64,000 nucleotides of DNA from Klebsiella aerogenes KCTC 2190 (GTDB lineage: Bacteria; Pseudomonadota; Gammaproteobacteria; Enterobacterales; Enterobacteriaceae), in NCBI RefSeq assembly GCF_000215745.1, contig NC_015663.1, forward strand, positions 3,224,001 to 3,288,000, read 5' to 3'. A program made the translations under genes and the position numbers. Each line of letters starts with the position of its first letter. The stretch's first letter is position 1. Of this stretch, positions 42,823 through 54,382 are shown one piece after another. The notes beneath the pieces were generated by a model, which saw only the letters and a program-made list of their open reading frames with translations, was not told where the DNA came from and made no database searches.

Positions 42823-44052
42823 ATGTCGGTATTGCAACTGTCGCTAAAAGAGGCTCGCCATCTTCATCTTGCGGCGCAGGGGTTACTGAAAAAGCCCCGA
42901 CGTCGCGCTCGCCAGACTGACATCCTTTCCACCATCCAGCAGATGTCGCTGCTGCAAATCGATACGATCAACGTGGTCGCCCGTAGCCCTTATCTGGTGC
43001 TGTTTAGCCGCCTTGGTAGCTATCCGCAGCACTGGCTGGATGATTCCTTGCGTAGCGGCGAACTGATGGAATACTGGGCGCATGAAGCCTGTTTTTTGCC
43101 ACGCAGCGATTTCGCCCTCGTGCGCCACCGGATGTTGAATCCCGACAAGATGGGCTGGAAATACCATAAAGAGTGGATGCTCGAGCATGCCGCGAGCATA
43201 GAAGAGTTGCTGGCGCATATCGCGCAAAATGGCCCGGTTCGCTCGGCGGATTTTTCCCATCCACGTAAAGGCGCCAGCGGCTGGTGGGAGTGGAAACCAC
43301 ATAAACGTCATCTGGAAGGGTTGTTCACCGCCGGCAAACTGATGGTCGTTGAGCGGCGTAATTTTCATCGCGTCTATGATTTAACCCATCGTGCGATGCC
43401 GCACTGGGATGATGGGCGCGATGCGCTCTCCCGTCAGGAGGCCGAGTCCATTATGCTACGTAACAGCGCGCGCAGCCTGGGCGTTTTTCGTCCACAGTGG
43501 CTGGCCGATTATTATCGTCTACGCCAGCCTGCATTACCGGCGCTGCTGAAGGGCTGGCAGGATGAGGGGCTGGTGGTGCCGGTGATGGTTGAGGAACTGG
43601 GTGAGATGTGGCTGCACCGCGATCTGCAAGCTGTGCTGGAATCGGCATCCGGCGGTAAGTTAACCGCCAGCCACAGCGCCGTGCTCTCGCCGTTTGATCC
43701 GGTAGTCTGGGACCGTAAACGCGCCGAGCAGTTATTCAACTTCAGCTATCGGCTGGAATGTTATACCCCAGCGCCGAAACGGCAATACGGCTACTTTGTA
43801 CTACCGTTGCTGCATCAGGGCAAACTGGTTGGCAGGATGGACAGCAAGTTGCACCGTAAGGGCGGCGTGCTGGAGATCTTTTCGCTGTGGCTGGAAGAGG
43901 GGGTTAAAGTGACTGCCGGGCTGGAGAGCGGACTCCAGCGAGCAATTAATGATTTTGCGCGCTGGCAAGGGGCAGAAGAGGTTGTGCTGCGCCAGTTACC
44001 CGCGGCGCTATTTGCTAACCAGCGGCAAGGTTGGGGTGTTGATGCCGCGTGA
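42823..44052 (+). CDS. ycaQ: YcaQ, HTH_42-family DNA glycosylase that unhooks interstrand crosslinks
   Basis: A 409-aa protein (E. coli 410) of the AlkZ/YcaQ family: three winged-helix domains around a DNA channel. The catalytic motif QID is in [15 protein letters not shown] near residue 40. E. coli YcaQ excises N7-alkylguanine lesions and unhooks crosslinks such as those from nitrogen mustard. I set the start at the ATG giving [12 protein letters not shown], 12 nt after CGGAG; a TTG 8 codons upstream is less likely. The last ~50 residues diverge from E. coli. Confidence 0.92.
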   Translation: MSVLQLSLKEARHLHLAAQGLLKKPRRRARQTDILSTIQQMSLLQIDTINVVARSPYLVLFSRLGSYPQHWLDDSLRSGELMEYWAHEACFLPRSDFALVRHRMLNPDKMGWKYHKEWMLEHAASIEELLAHIAQNGPVRSADFSHPRKGASGWWEWKPHKRHLEGLFTAGKLMVVERRNFHRVYDLTHRAMPHWDDGRDALSRQEAESIMLRNSARSLGVFRPQWLADYYRLRQPALPALLKGWQDEGLVVPVMVEELGEMWLHRDLQAVLESASGGKLTASHSAVLSPFDPVVWDRKRAEQLFNFSYRLECYTPAPKRQYGYFVLPLLHQGKLVGRMDSKLHRKGGVLEIFSLWLEEGVKVTAGLESGLQRAINDFARWQGAEEVVLRQLPAALFANQRQGWGVDAA

Positions 44053-44114
44053 TACGCGGGCTACCATCCTGTGATATGCTGCTGCCAAATCTATTCGGTC
44101 CATCAGGAGGAATC

Positions 44115-44297
44115 ATGGATCACCGTTTACTCGAAATTATCGCCTGCCCGGTTTGTAACGGTAAGCTGTACTACAGCCAGGATAAGCAAGAGCTTATCTG
44201 CAAAGCCGACAGCCTGGCCTTCCCGCTGCGCGACGGGATCCCGGTACTACTTGAAAACGAAGCGCGCTCGCTCGCGGTAGAAGAGAGCCAGCCATGA
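44115..44297 (+). CDS. ycaR: YcaR, Trm112-like small zinc-ribbon protein
   Basis: A 60-aa protein of the UPF0434/Trm112 family. The CPVC pair is seen, with a further Cys in LICKAD and the conserved [11 protein letters not shown]. The function in bacteria is unsettled; it often lies next to lipid A or Kdo genes. The start follows CAGGAGG. It overlaps kdsB by 4 nt (ATGA), so the two are coupled. Confidence 0.95.
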   Translation: MDHRLLEIIACPVCNGKLYYSQDKQELICKADSLAFPLRDGIPVLLENEARSLAVEESQP

Positions 44298-45040
44298 GTT
44301 TTGTCGTCATTATTCCCGCGCGATTTGCCTCCACGCGCCTGCCGGGGAAACCTCTGCAGGATATCAACGGTAAACCGATGATCGTCCACGTGCTGGAGCG
44401 CGCCCGCGAATCTGGCGCGGATCGCATTATCGTCGCCACCGATCATGAAGATGTCGCGCGTGCGGTTGAAGCCGCGGGCGGCGAGGTTTGTATGACCCGC
44501 GCCGACCATCAATCCGGCACCGAACGTCTGGCGGAAGTCGTTGAAAAATGTGCTTTCAGCGATGACACTATCATCGTCAATATTCAGGGTGATGAACCGA
44601 TGATCCCGTCGGCGATCGTGCGCCAGGTGGCGGAAAACCTTGCGGCCAGCACCAGCGGGATGGCAACGCTGGCGGTGCCTATTCACGATGCCGAAGAAGC
44701 ATTTAACCCGAATGCGGTCAAAGTGGTCATGGATGCCGACGGCTATGCGCTCTATTTTTCTCGAGCGACTATTCCCTGGGATCGCGATCGTTTTGCAAAA
44801 TCGCGCGAAGAAATTGGCGATTCCCTGCTGCGCCATATTGGTATTTACGCTTATCGCGCCGGTTTTATTCGCCGCTACGTCAGCTGGGCGCCAAGCCCAC
44901 TGGAGCAAATTGAGATGCTCGAACAGCTGCGCGTATTGTGGTATGGCGAAAAAATTCACGTTGCGGTGGCGGAAGTGGTTCCTGGCACTGGCGTGGATAC
45001 CCCGGAAGATCTGGAACGCGTCCGCGCCGAACTGCGTTAA
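44294..45040 (+). CDS. kdsB: KdsB, CMP-Kdo synthetase
   Basis: A 248-aa cytidylyltransferase, same length as in E. coli, which activates Kdo as CMP-Kdo for addition to lipid A. The N-terminal nucleotide-binding motif [14 protein letters not shown] and the central NIQGDEPMI are typical. It completes a group of three lipopolysaccharide genes (msbA, lpxK, kdsB) in 5 kb. Confidence 0.98.
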   Translation: MSFVVIIPARFASTRLPGKPLQDINGKPMIVHVLERARESGADRIIVATDHEDVARAVEAAGGEVCMTRADHQSGTERLAEVVEKCAFSDDTIIVNIQGDEPMIPSAIVRQVAENLAASTSGMATLAVPIHDAEEAFNPNAVKVVMDADGYALYFSRATIPWDRDRFAKSREEIGDSLLRHIGIYAYRAGFIRRYVSWAPSPLEQIEMLEQLRVLWYGEKIHVAVAEVVPGTGVDTPEDLERVRAELR

Positions 45041-45048
45041 TTCTTGCC

Positions 45049-45076
45049 GTCCCCTTCGCCTAGAGGGGACATATTT
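45049..45076 (+). terminator. Possible kdsB terminator
   Basis: A 7-bp stem GTCCCCT/AGGGGAC (45049-45055 with 45064-45070) followed by ATATTT, 8 nt after the kdsB stop. The U tract is weak. Confidence 0.45.
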
Positions 45077-45170
45077 CTGCCGCTAATTAGCCCATTTTTG
45101 ATCTTATCCGCTGACAAGTCGCCCCCAGACGCTCATTATGAAAACAGTAGTCTTCATGAGGGTATCTATG

Positions 45171-46064
45171 ATGGAACAGTTGCGAGCCGAACTGAGCCAC
45201 CTGCTTGGCGAGAAGCTAAGCCGCGTGGAGTGCGTTAGCGAGAAACCCTCGTCAGCGCTATGGTCGCTGTATGATGCGCAGGGAAACCCGATGCCGCTGT
45301 TGGCGAAAAGCTTTACCACGCCCGGCGTGGCGCGCCAGCTGGCGTGGAAAATTTCGCTGCTTGCCCGTAGCGGCACCGTTCGTATGCCGGTGGTATACGG
45401 CGTCATGACGCATGAAGAACATCCGGGGCCTGACGTATTGCTCATTGAACGGTTACGCGGCGTTTCAGTAGAAGCGCCGGCGCGCACGCCCGAGCGGTGG
45501 GAGCAACTGCAGGATCAGATTGTCGAAGGATTACTGGCATGGCACCGCCACGACAGCGGCGGCTGTGTGGGAATGGTCGATAGCACCCAGGAAAACGTCT
45601 GGCCGCACTGGTATCGCCAGCGGGTAGAAATGCTGTGGAGCACGCTCAACCTCTATCATGACACCGGGCTAACGATGCAGGATAAGCGCATTTTATTCCG
45701 CAGTCGTGAAAGCCTGCCGCAATTGTTTAGTGATTTCAACGACAACTGCGTGCTGGTCCATGGCTGCTTTACGCTACGTAGCATGCTCAAAGACGCGCGC
45801 ACCGATCAGCTGTTGGCGATGGTCGGGCCGGGGATGATGCTGTGGGCGCCGCGCGAGTACGAACTGTTCCGCCTCGCCGACGGCGGGTTAGGGGAGCAGC
45901 TGCTATGGCGTTATTTGCAGCGGGCGCCGGTCGCGGAGTCTTTCGTCTGGCGGCGCTGGTTATATCAGTTATGGGATGAAGTCGAAAGCCTGGTAAATAC
46001 CGGGCGCTTCGATCGCGCCCGTTTCTCATTTGCCGCGAAATCAATCCTGCCCTGGATCGCCTGA
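45171..46064 (+). CDS. ycbJ: YcbJ, putative phosphotransferase-like protein
   Basis: A 297-aa protein, same length as E. coli YcbJ and clearly homologous. It resembles aminoglycoside/choline kinase-type phosphotransferases in general layout, with VLVHGCFTLRSMLKD where such enzymes have HGDxxxxN. The Asp and Asn of that loop are not conserved, so catalysis is uncertain. Two adjacent ATGs (45168 and 45171) follow GAGGG; I chose the second because it gives the E. coli N-terminus MEQLRAELSH. Its 3' end overlaps the convergent elyC by 24 nt. Confidence 0.9.
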   Translation: MEQLRAELSHLLGEKLSRVECVSEKPSSALWSLYDAQGNPMPLLAKSFTTPGVARQLAWKISLLARSGTVRMPVVYGVMTHEEHPGPDVLLIERLRGVSVEAPARTPERWEQLQDQIVEGLLAWHRHDSGGCVGMVDSTQENVWPHWYRQRVEMLWSTLNLYHDTGLTMQDKRILFRSRESLPQLFSDFNDNCVLVHGCFTLRSMLKDARTDQLLAMVGPGMMLWAPREYELFRLADGGLGEQLLWRYLQRAPVAESFVWRRWLYQLWDEVESLVNTGRFDRARFSFAAKSILPWIA

Positions 46065-46820
46065 CGCTCCCTTCAGCCACTGCCAGCTTCGTCCCAGGGT
46101 CTCGTAAATCGCGCGTTCGCTGTGCATCAGCCAATACGGTGACGGCAGCGCGCGTTCCCAGGGGTTAAGCGCCGATTCCACCGCCAACTGGTTGGCTGGC
46201 GCCGGTAATGGATTCAGTCCGGCATGGCGGAAAAATATCATCGCTCGCGGCAGATGCGAGGCGGATGTCACCAGCAGGAATGGCGCGCCGCCGATGGCTT
46301 TTTTTACTTCAGCCGCCTCCTGTTCGGTATCTTTTGGTCGGTCAAGGACGATAATCGCGCTGCGCGGTACGCCGAGGCTTTCGGCGACGCGCGCCCCCGC
46401 CTCGGCGGTACTAACCGGGTTGGTTTTGGCCGCCGCGCCGGTAAAGATCATTTTCGCGCCTGGGTTTTCCCGCCACAGCCGGATCCCCTCAGCCAGCCGC
46501 GGCAGGCTGTTGTTGATCAGATTGGAGCTCGGCGCCCACTGCGGATTCCAGGTATAGCCGCCGCCCAGCACCACGACATACTCAACGGATTGGCCGCCAC
46601 GCCAGGTCGGGTAGCTTTTTTCGATAGGTTTTAACAACCCGTCGGCCACCGGCTGCAGGCTTAACAGCGTCAGCAACAGCCAGCTCAGGGTGACCAGCGC
46701 TTTGCCGGTTTTTTGAAAACGGCTGCGCCATAGCAGAATGATGCCGATCGCCATCAGCAATAACAGCAGAGGAAGCGGCAGCATCATGCCGCCCAATACC
46801 TTTTTCAGTGTGAAAAGCAT
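46041..46820 (-). CDS. elyC: ElyC, envelope biogenesis factor (DUF218)
   Basis: A 259-aa inner-membrane protein with two N-terminal helices (about 10-35 and 40-60) and a periplasmic DUF218 domain (VVVLGGGYTWNPQWAPSS, VTSASHLPRAM). In E. coli its loss causes lysis at room temperature through faulty peptidoglycan synthesis and lipid carrier metabolism. I chose the ATG giving MLFTLKKVLG by homology. It is divergent from cmoM. Confidence 0.95.
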   Translation of the reverse strand: MLFTLKKVLGGMMLPLPLLLLLMAIGIILLWRSRFQKTGKALVTLSWLLLTLLSLQPVADGLLKPIEKSYPTWRGGQSVEYVVVLGGGYTWNPQWAPSSNLINNSLPRLAEGIRLWRENPGAKMIFTGAAAKTNPVSTAEAGARVAESLGVPRSAIIVLDRPKDTEQEAAEVKKAIGGAPFLLVTSASHLPRAMIFFRHAGLNPLPAPANQLAVESALNPWERALPSPYWLMHSERAIYETLGRSWQWLKGASGDPGQD

Positions 46821-46941
46821 CCCGAATGGTTCCTTTTTTAACCATATAACCAAAGTTATATACGGATCTTATAACAGATCGCTTCATTATCGCCGTGGGT
46901 ATGACAAAATAGCGGTTTTGTGTTGGCTTGTGGAGTCGTCC

Positions 46942-47739
46942 GTGCAGGATCGCAATTTTGATGACATCGCTGAAAAGTTTTCGCGCAATATTTATGGCAC
47001 CACCAAAGGCCAACTGCGCCAGGCGATCCTTTGGCAGGATCTGGAACCGCTGCTCGCGCAGATGGGGCCAGGGCCGTTGCGGGTACTTGATGCCGGCGGC
47101 GGCGAAGGGCAAACAGCGATCCGCGTCGCGGAATTAGGCCATCACGTGACGCTATGCGATCTTTCCGCCGAAATGGTGGCTCGTGCTCAGCAGGCCGCCT
47201 GCGATAAAGGTGTGATCGACAACATGCATTTTGTACAATGCGCGGCGCAGGATATTGCTCAGCATTTGGAAAGCCCCGTCGATCTGATACTGTTTCATGC
47301 GGTGCTTGAGTGGGTCGCGGAACCGCAGGAAATGTTGCGCACGCTGTGGTCGGTGTTGCGCCCGGGCGGCGCGCTGTCGTTAATGTTCTACAATGCTAAC
47401 GGCCTGCTGATGCACAATATGGTCGCCGGAAACTTCGACTACGTGCAAATCGGCATGCCGAAAAAGAAAAAACGCACGCTGTCGCCGGATTATCCGCGCG
47501 ATCCGCAGCAGGTATACGGCTGGCTGGAAGCTCTCGGTTGGCAGATAACCGGTAAAACCGGCGTGCGGGTGTTTCATGATTATCTGCGTGAGAAACGTAA
47601 ACAGCATGACAGCTTTACTGCGCTGCTGGAGCTGGAAACGCGCTACTGTCGCCAGGAGCCGTATATCAGCCTGGGCCGCTATATTCATGTCACTGCGCTT
47701 AAGAAAGATCCAGGCGCACAGCCGCAGATGCAAGGATAA
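46942..47739 (+). CDS. cmoM: CmoM (SmtA), tRNA 5-carboxymethoxyuridine methyltransferase
   Basis: A 265-aa SAM-dependent methyltransferase (E. coli 261) with motif I VLDAGGGEGQ. It methylates cmo5U at the wobble position of certain tRNAs. The start is GTG at 46942, giving (M)QDRNFDDIAEKF as in E. coli, with TGGAG upstream; the frame is open far 5' without homology. It is the first gene of the cmoM-mukF-mukE-mukB operon, with mukF 3 nt downstream. Confidence 0.95.
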   Translation: MQDRNFDDIAEKFSRNIYGTTKGQLRQAILWQDLEPLLAQMGPGPLRVLDAGGGEGQTAIRVAELGHHVTLCDLSAEMVARAQQAACDKGVIDNMHFVQCAAQDIAQHLESPVDLILFHAVLEWVAEPQEMLRTLWSVLRPGGALSLMFYNANGLLMHNMVAGNFDYVQIGMPKKKKRTLSPDYPRDPQQVYGWLEALGWQITGKTGVRVFHDYLREKRKQHDSFTALLELETRYCRQEPYISLGRYIHVTALKKDPGAQPQMQG

Positions 47740-47742
47740 ACT

Positions 47743-49065
47743 ATGAGTGAATTTTCCCAGACAGTCCCCGAACTGGTTGCCTGGGCCAGGAAAAATGATT
47801 TTTCCATCTCGCTGCCGGTCGACAGACTCTCTTTTCTGCTGGCTGTCGCCACGCTGAACGGCGAGCGGCTGGAAGGGGAAATGACCGAGGGAGTACTGGT
47901 GGACGCGTTCCGCCACGTCAGTGATGCGTTTGAGCAGACCAGCGAAACCATCAGCCAGCGCGCCAATAACGCCATCAACGATATGGTGCGCCAGCGTCTG
48001 CTGAACCGCTTTACCAGCGAAATAACGGAAGGGAATGCGATCTACCGCCTGACGCCGTTAGGTATTGGCATTACCGACTACTATATTCGCCAGCGTGAAT
48101 TCTCCACCCTGCGTTTGTCGATGCAGCTGTCGATTGTGGCCGGCGAACTGAAGCGGGCTGCAGATTCTGCGGATGAGGGCGGCGATGAATTCCACTGGCA
48201 TCGCAACGTCTTTGCGCCGCTGAAATATTCGGTGGCGGAAATCTTCGATAGTATCGATCTGACTCAACGCATCATGGATGAGCAGCAACAGCAGGTGAAA
48301 GACGATATCGCCCAGTTGCTGAACAAAGACTGGCGCGCGGCGATTTCCAGCTGCGAACTGTTGCTGTCCGAAACCTCCGGCACTCTGCGCGAATTGCAGG
48401 ATACTCTGGATGCGGCGGGCGATAAGCTACAGGCCAACCTGCTGCGTATCCAGGACGCCACCATCGCGCGCGACGATCTGCATTTTGTCGACCGTCTGGT
48501 GTTCGATCTGCAAAGCAAGCTCGACCGTATTGTCAGCTGGGGTCAACAGGCTATCGACCTGTGGATCGGTTACGATCGTCACGTACATAAATTTATCCGT
48601 ACCGCCATCGATATGGATAAAAACCGCGTGTTCGCCCAGCGTTTGCGTCAGTCGGTACAGACCTACTTCGACGCTCCGTGGGCGCTGACCTATGCCAGCG
48701 CCGACCGTTTGCTGGATATGCGCGATGAAGAGATGGCGCTGCGCGATGAAGAAGTCACCGGCGAACTGCCGGCAGACCTTGAATTCGAAGAGTTCAACGA
48801 AATTCGCGAGCAGCTGGCCGCGCTGATTGAAGCGCAGCTGGCGGTCTACAAAGAGAAGGGTATGCCGCTGGATCTCGGCCTGGTGGCGCGAGAGTTTCTG
48901 GCGCAGTATCCGCGCGCGCGTCACTTTGACGTCGCGCGAATCGTTGTTGACCAGGCGGTACAGCTGGGCGTCGCCCAGGCAGATTTCACCGGACTGCCGG
49001 CAAAATGGCAGCCGATTAATGATTACGGAGCCAAGGTACAGGCGCATGTCATTGACAAATATTGA
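47743..49065 (+). CDS. mukF: MukF, kleisin subunit of the MukBEF condensin
   Basis: A 440-aa protein, same length as in E. coli. An N-terminal winged-helix dimerisation domain (about 1-115) is followed by a helical region contacting the MukB neck, an acidic linker ([19 protein letters not shown]) and a C-terminal winged helix that binds the MukB head. It bridges MukB heads and recruits MukE. It overlaps mukE by 20 nt. Confidence 0.98.
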   Translation: MSEFSQTVPELVAWARKNDFSISLPVDRLSFLLAVATLNGERLEGEMTEGVLVDAFRHVSDAFEQTSETISQRANNAINDMVRQRLLNRFTSEITEGNAIYRLTPLGIGITDYYIRQREFSTLRLSMQLSIVAGELKRAADSADEGGDEFHWHRNVFAPLKYSVAEIFDSIDLTQRIMDEQQQQVKDDIAQLLNKDWRAAISSCELLLSETSGTLRELQDTLDAAGDKLQANLLRIQDATIARDDLHFVDRLVFDLQSKLDRIVSWGQQAIDLWIGYDRHVHKFIRTAIDMDKNRVFAQRLRQSVQTYFDAPWALTYASADRLLDMRDEEMALRDEEVTGELPADLEFEEFNEIREQLAALIEAQLAVYKEKGMPLDLGLVAREFLAQYPRARHFDVARIVVDQAVQLGVAQADFTGLPAKWQPINDYGAKVQAHVIDKY

Positions 49066-49750
49066 ACAAGTGATGCCAGCTAAGCTGGCGCAGGCGTTGG
49101 CCAATCCGTTATTTCCGGCGCTGGACAGCGCCCTGCGTGCGGGCCGCCACATTGGCCTGGATGAGCTGGATAATCACGCATTTTTGATGGATTTTCAGGA
49201 TTACCTGGAAGAGTTTTACGCGCGCTACAACGTTGAGCTGATTCGCGCGCCGGAGGGGTTCTTCTACCTGCGTCCGCGCTCCACGACGTTGATCCCACGC
49301 TCGGTATTATCAGAGCTGGATATGATGGTCGGCAAAATTCTGTGCTACCTCTACCTCAGCCCCGAACGTCTGGCTAATGAAGGCATCTTCACTCAGCAAG
49401 AGCTCTACGATGAGCTGCTGACGCTGGCGGACGAAAGCAAATTGCTGAAGCTGGTCAACAACCGTTCCACCGGTTCCGACCTCGACCGCCAGAAGCTGCA
49501 GGAAAAAATGCGCGCGTCCCTCAACCGCCTGCGCCGCCTCGGCATGGTGTGGTTTATGGGCCACGACAGCAGTAAATTCCGCATCACCGAATCGGTATTC
49601 CGCTTTGGCGCTGACGTGCGCGTTGGCGACGATCCACGCGAAGCGCAGCTGCGCATGATCCGCGACGGCGAAGCGATGGCGCTGGAGAATCACCTGCAGC
49701 TCAATGATGAGAATGAAGAGAATCAGCCGGATAGCGGGGAGGAAGAATAA
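49046..49750 (+). CDS. mukE: MukE, KITE subunit of the MukBEF condensin
   Basis: A 234-aa tandem winged-helix protein, same length as in E. coli, that binds the MukF linker and DNA. I chose the ATG giving [10 protein letters not shown] by homology; the frame runs open further upstream inside mukF. Its stop overlaps the mukB start by 1 nt (TAATG), so all three muk genes are coupled. The C-terminus is acidic ([15 protein letters not shown]). Confidence 0.97.
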   Translation: MSLTNIEQVMPAKLAQALANPLFPALDSALRAGRHIGLDELDNHAFLMDFQDYLEEFYARYNVELIRAPEGFFYLRPRSTTLIPRSVLSELDMMVGKILCYLYLSPERLANEGIFTQQELYDELLTLADESKLLKLVNNRSTGSDLDRQKLQEKMRASLNRLRRLGMVWFMGHDSSKFRITESVFRFGADVRVGDDPREAQLRMIRDGEAMALENHLQLNDENEENQPDSGEEE

Positions 49751-52700
49751 TGATTGAACGCGGTAAGTTTCGCTCGCTGACGCTGGTTAACTGGAACGGT
49801 TTTTTTGCCCGGACCTTCGATCTTGATGAGCTGGTAACGACGCTCTCCGGGGGTAACGGCGCCGGTAAATCCACGACCATGGCGGCTTTCGTCACGGCGC
49901 TGATCCCCGATTTAACCCTGCTGCACTTCCGTAACACCACCGAAGCGGGCGCCACCAGCGGTTCGCGTGATAAAGGCCTGCACGGTAAACTGCGCGCCGG
50001 CGTCTGTTACTCGGTGCTTGACGTGATCAACTCGCGCCACCAGCGCGTGGTGGTTGGCGTGCGTCTGCAGCAGGTTGCCGGGCGCGACCGTAAAGTCGAT
50101 ATTAAGCCATTTGCCATCCAGGGATTGCCAACCTCGATCCAGCCGACCCAACTGTTGACCGAAACCCTTAACGAGCGCCAGGCGCGCGTCGTGAGCCTCA
50201 ACGAGCTGAAAGAGAAGCTCGACGCGATGGAAGGGGTGCAGTTCAAACAGTTTAACTCGATTACCGAATATCACTCGCTGATGTTTGATTTGGGCGTGGT
50301 AGCGCGTCGTCTGCGTTCAGCATCCGATCGTAGCAAATACTACCGCCTGATTGAGGCCTCGCTGTACGGCGGGATCTCCAGCACCATTACCCGCTCCCTG
50401 CGCGATTACCTGCTGCCGGAAAACAGCGGCGTACGTAAGGCATTCCAGGATATGGAAGCGGCGCTGCGTGAAAACCGTATGACGCTGGAAGCGATTCGCG
50501 TTACCCAGTCCGATCGCGATCTGTTTAAGCACCTTATCAGTGAAGCCACCAACTACGTGGCGGCGGACTACATGCGTCACGCCAACGAGCGGCGCATCCA
50601 TCTGGATAAAGCGCTGGAGTACCGTCGCGAGCTCTTTACCTCGCGTTCGCAGCTGGCGGCAGAGCAGTACAAACATGTCGATATGGCACGCGAGCTGCAG
50701 GAGCACAACGGCGCAGAGGGCGATCTGGAAGCCGACTACCAGGCCGCCAGCGATCACCTGAACCTGGTACAAACCGCGCTGCGTCAGCAGGAAAAAATCG
50801 AGCGCTACGAGGCGGATCTCGACGAACTGCAGATTCGTCTGGAAGAGCAAAATGAAGTGGTGGCGGAAGCCGCCGACCAGCAGGAAGAGAACGAAGCCCG
50901 CGCCGAGGCCGCCGAACTGGAAGTGGATGAGCTGAAAAGCCAGCTCGCCGATTACCAGCAGGCGCTCGACGTGCAGCAGACTCGCGCCATTCAGTACAAT
51001 CAGGCGCTACAGGCGCTGGAACGCGCGCGCGCGCTGTGTCACCTGCCGGATTTAACCGCCGACAGCGCCGACGAATGGCTGGAAACGTTCCAGGCGAAAG
51101 AGCTGGAAGCGACGGAAAAAATGCTGTCGCTGGAACAGAAAATGAGCGTGGCGCAAACCGCGCACAGCCAGTTTGAACAAGCGTATCAGCTGGTTGCGGC
51201 GATCAACGGGCCGCTGGCGCGTAATGAAGCCTGGGATGTGGCGCGTGAATTACTACGCGACGGCGTCAACCAGCGTCATCTGGCGGAGCAGGCGCATGGG
51301 CTGCGTAGCCGTCTCAACGAGCTGGAACAGCGTCTGCGTGAACAACAAGACGCCGAGCGCCAGCTGGCCGAATTCTGTAAGCGCCAGGGCAAACGCTACG
51401 ATATCGACGATTTGGAAACGCTGCATCAGGAGCTGGAAGCGCGCATTGCCTCATTGGCCGACAGCGTCTCTAACGCTCAGGAACAGCGCATGGCTCTGCG
51501 TCAGGAGCTTGAGCAACTGCAGTCGCGTACCCAGACGCTGATGCGCCGGGCGCCGATTTGGCTGGCGGCGCAAAACAGCCTCAACCAACTGTGCGAGCAG
51601 TGCGGCGAGCAGTTTGAATCAAGCCAGGACGTCACCGAATACCTGCAGCAGCTGCTGGAGCGCGAGCGCGAAGCCATTGTTGAGCGCGATGAAGTCGGCG
51701 CCCGCAAGCGCGCCATTGACGAAGAAATTGAGCGTCTCAGCCAACCGGGCGGCTCTGAAGACCCGCGTCTGAACGCGCTAGCGGAGCGCTTTGGCGGCGT
51801 GCTATTGTCGGAAATCTATGACGACGTTAGCCTCGACGATGCGCCGTATTTCTCCGCGCTGTATGGCCCATCGCGCCATGCGATCGTGGTTCCGGATCTG
51901 TCACAGGTGGCGGAGCAGCTCGAAGGGCTGGAAGATTGCCCGGAAGACCTGTATCTGATCGAAGGCGATCCGCAGTCCTTCGATGACAGCGTATTCAGCG
52001 TCGATGAGCTGGAAAAAGCGGTGGTGGTGAAGATTGCCGACCGCCAGTGGCGCTATTCGCGTTTCCCGACGCTGCCGCTGTTTGGCCGCGCCGCCCGTGA
52101 AAACCGCATCGAAACGCTGCACGCCGAGCGTGAAAGTCTCTCCGAGCGTTTTGCTACGCTGTCGTTTGACGTGCAGAAAACGCAGCGCCTGCATCAGGCC
52201 TTCAGCCGCTTCATCGGTAGCCATCTGGCGGTTGCCTTTGATGACGACCCGGAAGAAGAGATCCGCAAACTCAATAGCCGCCGCGGTGAACTCGAGCGTG
52301 CGCTGAATGCGCATGAAAGCGATAACCAACAGAATCGCGTCCAGTACGAGCAGGCGAAAGAGGGCGTATCGGCGCTGAACCGCCTGCTGCCGCGCCTGAA
52401 CCTGCTGGCCGATGAGACGCTGGCCGATCGCGTAGATGAAATCCAGGAGCGTCTGGACGAAGCGCAGGAAGCGGCGCGCTTTATCCAGCAGCATGGCAAT
52501 CAGCTGGCGAAACTGGAACCGATCGTCTCGGTACTGCAAAGCGACCCGGAACAGTTTGAACAGCTGAAAGAAGACTATGCCTATTCGCAGCAAATGCAGC
52601 GCGATGCGCGTCAGCAGGCTTTCGCGTTGGCGGAAGTCGTGCAGCGCCGCGCCCACTTCAGCTACTCTGACTCGGCGGAGATGCTCAGCGGCAACAGCGA

Positions 52701-54198
52701 TCTCAACGAGAAGCTGCGCCAGCGCCTGCAACAAGCAGAATCTGAGCGCAGTCGCGCTCGCGAAGCGATGCGTAGCCACGTTGCGCAGTTGAACCAGTAC
52801 AACCAGGTGCTGGCGTCGCTGAAAAGCTCGTATGACACCAAGAAAGAGCTGCTCAACGATCTGTATAAAGAGCTGCAGGATATCGGCGTACGCGCCGATA
52901 CCGGCGCGGAAGAGCGTGCGCGTGCGCGTCGTGATGAGCTGCATATGCAGCTGAGCAACAACCGCTCCCGTCGTAATCAGCTGGAGAAAGCGTTGACCTT
53001 CTGCGAAGCGGAGATGGACAACCTGACCCGCAAACTGCGCAAGCTGGAGCGCGATTACTGCGAAATGCGCGAGCAGGTGGTGAGCGCTAAAGCGGGATGG
53101 TGCGCGGTGATGCGTCTGGTGAAAGACAACGGCGTGGAACGTCGTCTGCACCGCCGCGAGCTGGCCTATCTCTCCGCCGACGAACTGCGTTCGATGTCGG
53201 ATAAGGCGCTGGGCGCGCTGCGTCTGGCGGTCGCCGATAACGAACACCTGCGCGACGTCCTGCGTATTTCGGAAGATCCGAAACGTCCGGAGCGCAAAAT
53301 TCAGTTCTTCGTTGCGGTTTATCAGCATCTGCGCGAGCGAATCCGCCAGGATATTATTCGCACTGACGATCCGGTAGAAGCGATCGAGCAGATGGAAATC
53401 GAGCTCAGCCGTCTGACCGAAGAGCTGACCAATCGCGAACAGAAGCTGGCAATTAGCTCCCGCAGCGTGGCGAATATCATTCGCAAGACCATCCAGCGTG
53501 AACAGAACCGTATTCGCATGCTCAACCAGGGGCTGCAGAGCGTGTCGTTCGGCCAGGTCAACAGCGTGCGTCTGAACGTCAACGTGCGCGAGACCCACTC
53601 GACGCTGCTGGATGTCCTGTCTGAACAGCATGAGCAACATCAGGATCTGTTTAACAGCAATCGCCTGACCTTCTCGGAAGCGCTGGCCAAACTGTATCAG
53701 CGCCTGAATCCGCAGATTGACATGGGGCAACGTACGCCGCAAACCATCGGTGAGGAACTGCTCGACTACCGCAACTATCTGGAGATGGAAGTGGAAGTTA
53801 ACCGTGGTTCCGACGGCTGGCTGCGCGCGGAGTCCGGCGCGCTGTCGACCGGTGAAGCGATCGGTACCGGGATGTCGATTCTGGTGATGGTGGTGCAGAG
53901 CTGGGAAGATGAATCCCGTCGCCTGCGCGGCAAGGATATCTCGCCTTGCCGTCTGCTGTTCCTCGATGAAGCAGCACGTCTGGATGCTCGCTCTATCGCC
54001 ACGCTGTTCGAACTGTGCGAACGTCTCGAGATGCAGCTGATTATCGCGGCTCCGGAAAATATCAGCCCGGAAAAAGGCACCACCTATAAACTGGTGCGTA
54101 AAGTGTTCAATAATCACGAACATGTACACGTTGTCGGTCTGCGCGGTTTTGCCGCGCCGGTGCCGGAAGCGCTGCCTGGAACCGCTGACGCCTCCTGA
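49750..54198 (+). CDS. mukB: MukB, SMC-like ATPase of the chromosome condensin
   Basis: A 1482-aa protein (E. coli 1486). Walker A GGNGAGKS is at residues 34-41 (Lys40) in the N-terminal head half. Two long coiled-coil arms follow, rich in Glu, Gln, Arg and Ala, around a hinge near 650-780. The C-terminal head half has the signature [12 protein letters not shown] and Walker [14 protein letters not shown]. MukBEF organises the chromosome and cooperates with topoisomerase IV through the hinge. A clear terminator follows. Confidence 0.99.
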   Translation: MIERGKFRSLTLVNWNGFFARTFDLDELVTTLSGGNGAGKSTTMAAFVTALIPDLTLLHFRNTTEAGATSGSRDKGLHGKLRAGVCYSVLDVINSRHQRVVVGVRLQQVAGRDRKVDIKPFAIQGLPTSIQPTQLLTETLNERQARVVSLNELKEKLDAMEGVQFKQFNSITEYHSLMFDLGVVARRLRSASDRSKYYRLIEASLYGGISSTITRSLRDYLLPENSGVRKAFQDMEAALRENRMTLEAIRVTQSDRDLFKHLISEATNYVAADYMRHANERRIHLDKALEYRRELFTSRSQLAAEQYKHVDMARELQEHNGAEGDLEADYQAASDHLNLVQTALRQQEKIERYEADLDELQIRLEEQNEVVAEAADQQEENEARAEAAELEVDELKSQLADYQQALDVQQTRAIQYNQALQALERARALCHLPDLTADSADEWLETFQAKELEATEKMLSLEQKMSVAQTAHSQFEQAYQLVAAINGPLARNEAWDVARELLRDGVNQRHLAEQAHGLRSRLNELEQRLREQQDAERQLAEFCKRQGKRYDIDDLETLHQELEARIASLADSVSNAQEQRMALRQELEQLQSRTQTLMRRAPIWLAAQNSLNQLCEQCGEQFESSQDVTEYLQQLLEREREAIVERDEVGARKRAIDEEIERLSQPGGSEDPRLNALAERFGGVLLSEIYDDVSLDDAPYFSALYGPSRHAIVVPDLSQVAEQLEGLEDCPEDLYLIEGDPQSFDDSVFSVDELEKAVVVKIADRQWRYSRFPTLPLFGRAARENRIETLHAERESLSERFATLSFDVQKTQRLHQAFSRFIGSHLAVAFDDDPEEEIRKLNSRRGELERALNAHESDNQQNRVQYEQAKEGVSALNRLLPRLNLLADETLADRVDEIQERLDEAQEAARFIQQHGNQLAKLEPIVSVLQSDPEQFEQLKEDYAYSQQMQRDARQQAFALAEVVQRRAHFSYSDSAEMLSGNSDLNEKLRQRLQQAESERSRAREAMRSHVAQLNQYNQVLASLKSSYDTKKELLNDLYKELQDIGVRADTGAEERARARRDELHMQLSNNRSRRNQLEKALTFCEAEMDNLTRKLRKLERDYCEMREQVVSAKAGWCAVMRLVKDNGVERRLHRRELAYLSADELRSMSDKALGALRLAVADNEHLRDVLRISEDPKRPERKIQFFVAVYQHLRERIRQDIIRTDDPVEAIEQMEIELSRLTEELTNREQKLAISSRSVANIIRKTIQREQNRIRMLNQGLQSVSFGQVNSVRLNVNVRETHSTLLDVLSEQHEQHQDLFNSNRLTFSEALAKLYQRLNPQIDMGQRTPQTIGEELLDYRNYLEMEVEVNRGSDGWLRAESGALSTGEAIGTGMSILVMVVQSWEDESRRLRGKDISPCRLLFLDEAARLDARSIATLFELCERLEMQLIIAAPENISPEKGTTYKLVRKVFNNHEHVHVVGLRGFAAPVPEALPGTADAS

Positions 54199-54218
54199 AA
54201 GGGCGTCGATTAATAGGA

Positions 54219-54250
54219 AAAAGGGTGACAATTTGTCGCCCTTTTTGTTT
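54219..54250 (+). terminator. mukB terminator
   Basis: A 10-bp stem AAGGGTGACA/TGTCGCCCTT (54221-54230 with 54234-54243, one G-U pair, loop ATT) followed by TTTGTTTTT. Confidence 0.85.
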
Positions 54251-54382
54251 TTCTGTACAGTACGCTAACAAGGTATAGTCTTTAAACTTCTTTACATTTG
54301 GTAAGGCAAAAGCGTTTTCGCCTTTATATACTGAGAATAAGCCCCATCAGGCGGGCAGCAATGTGTTAACAGGGGGCAAGGG

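Noticed and set aside
51901..54231. Long open frame (776 codons) on the minus strand opposite mukB
   Set aside because: Antisense shadow of mukB with low-complexity, Arg/Phe/Gln-rich translation and no homology I recognise.
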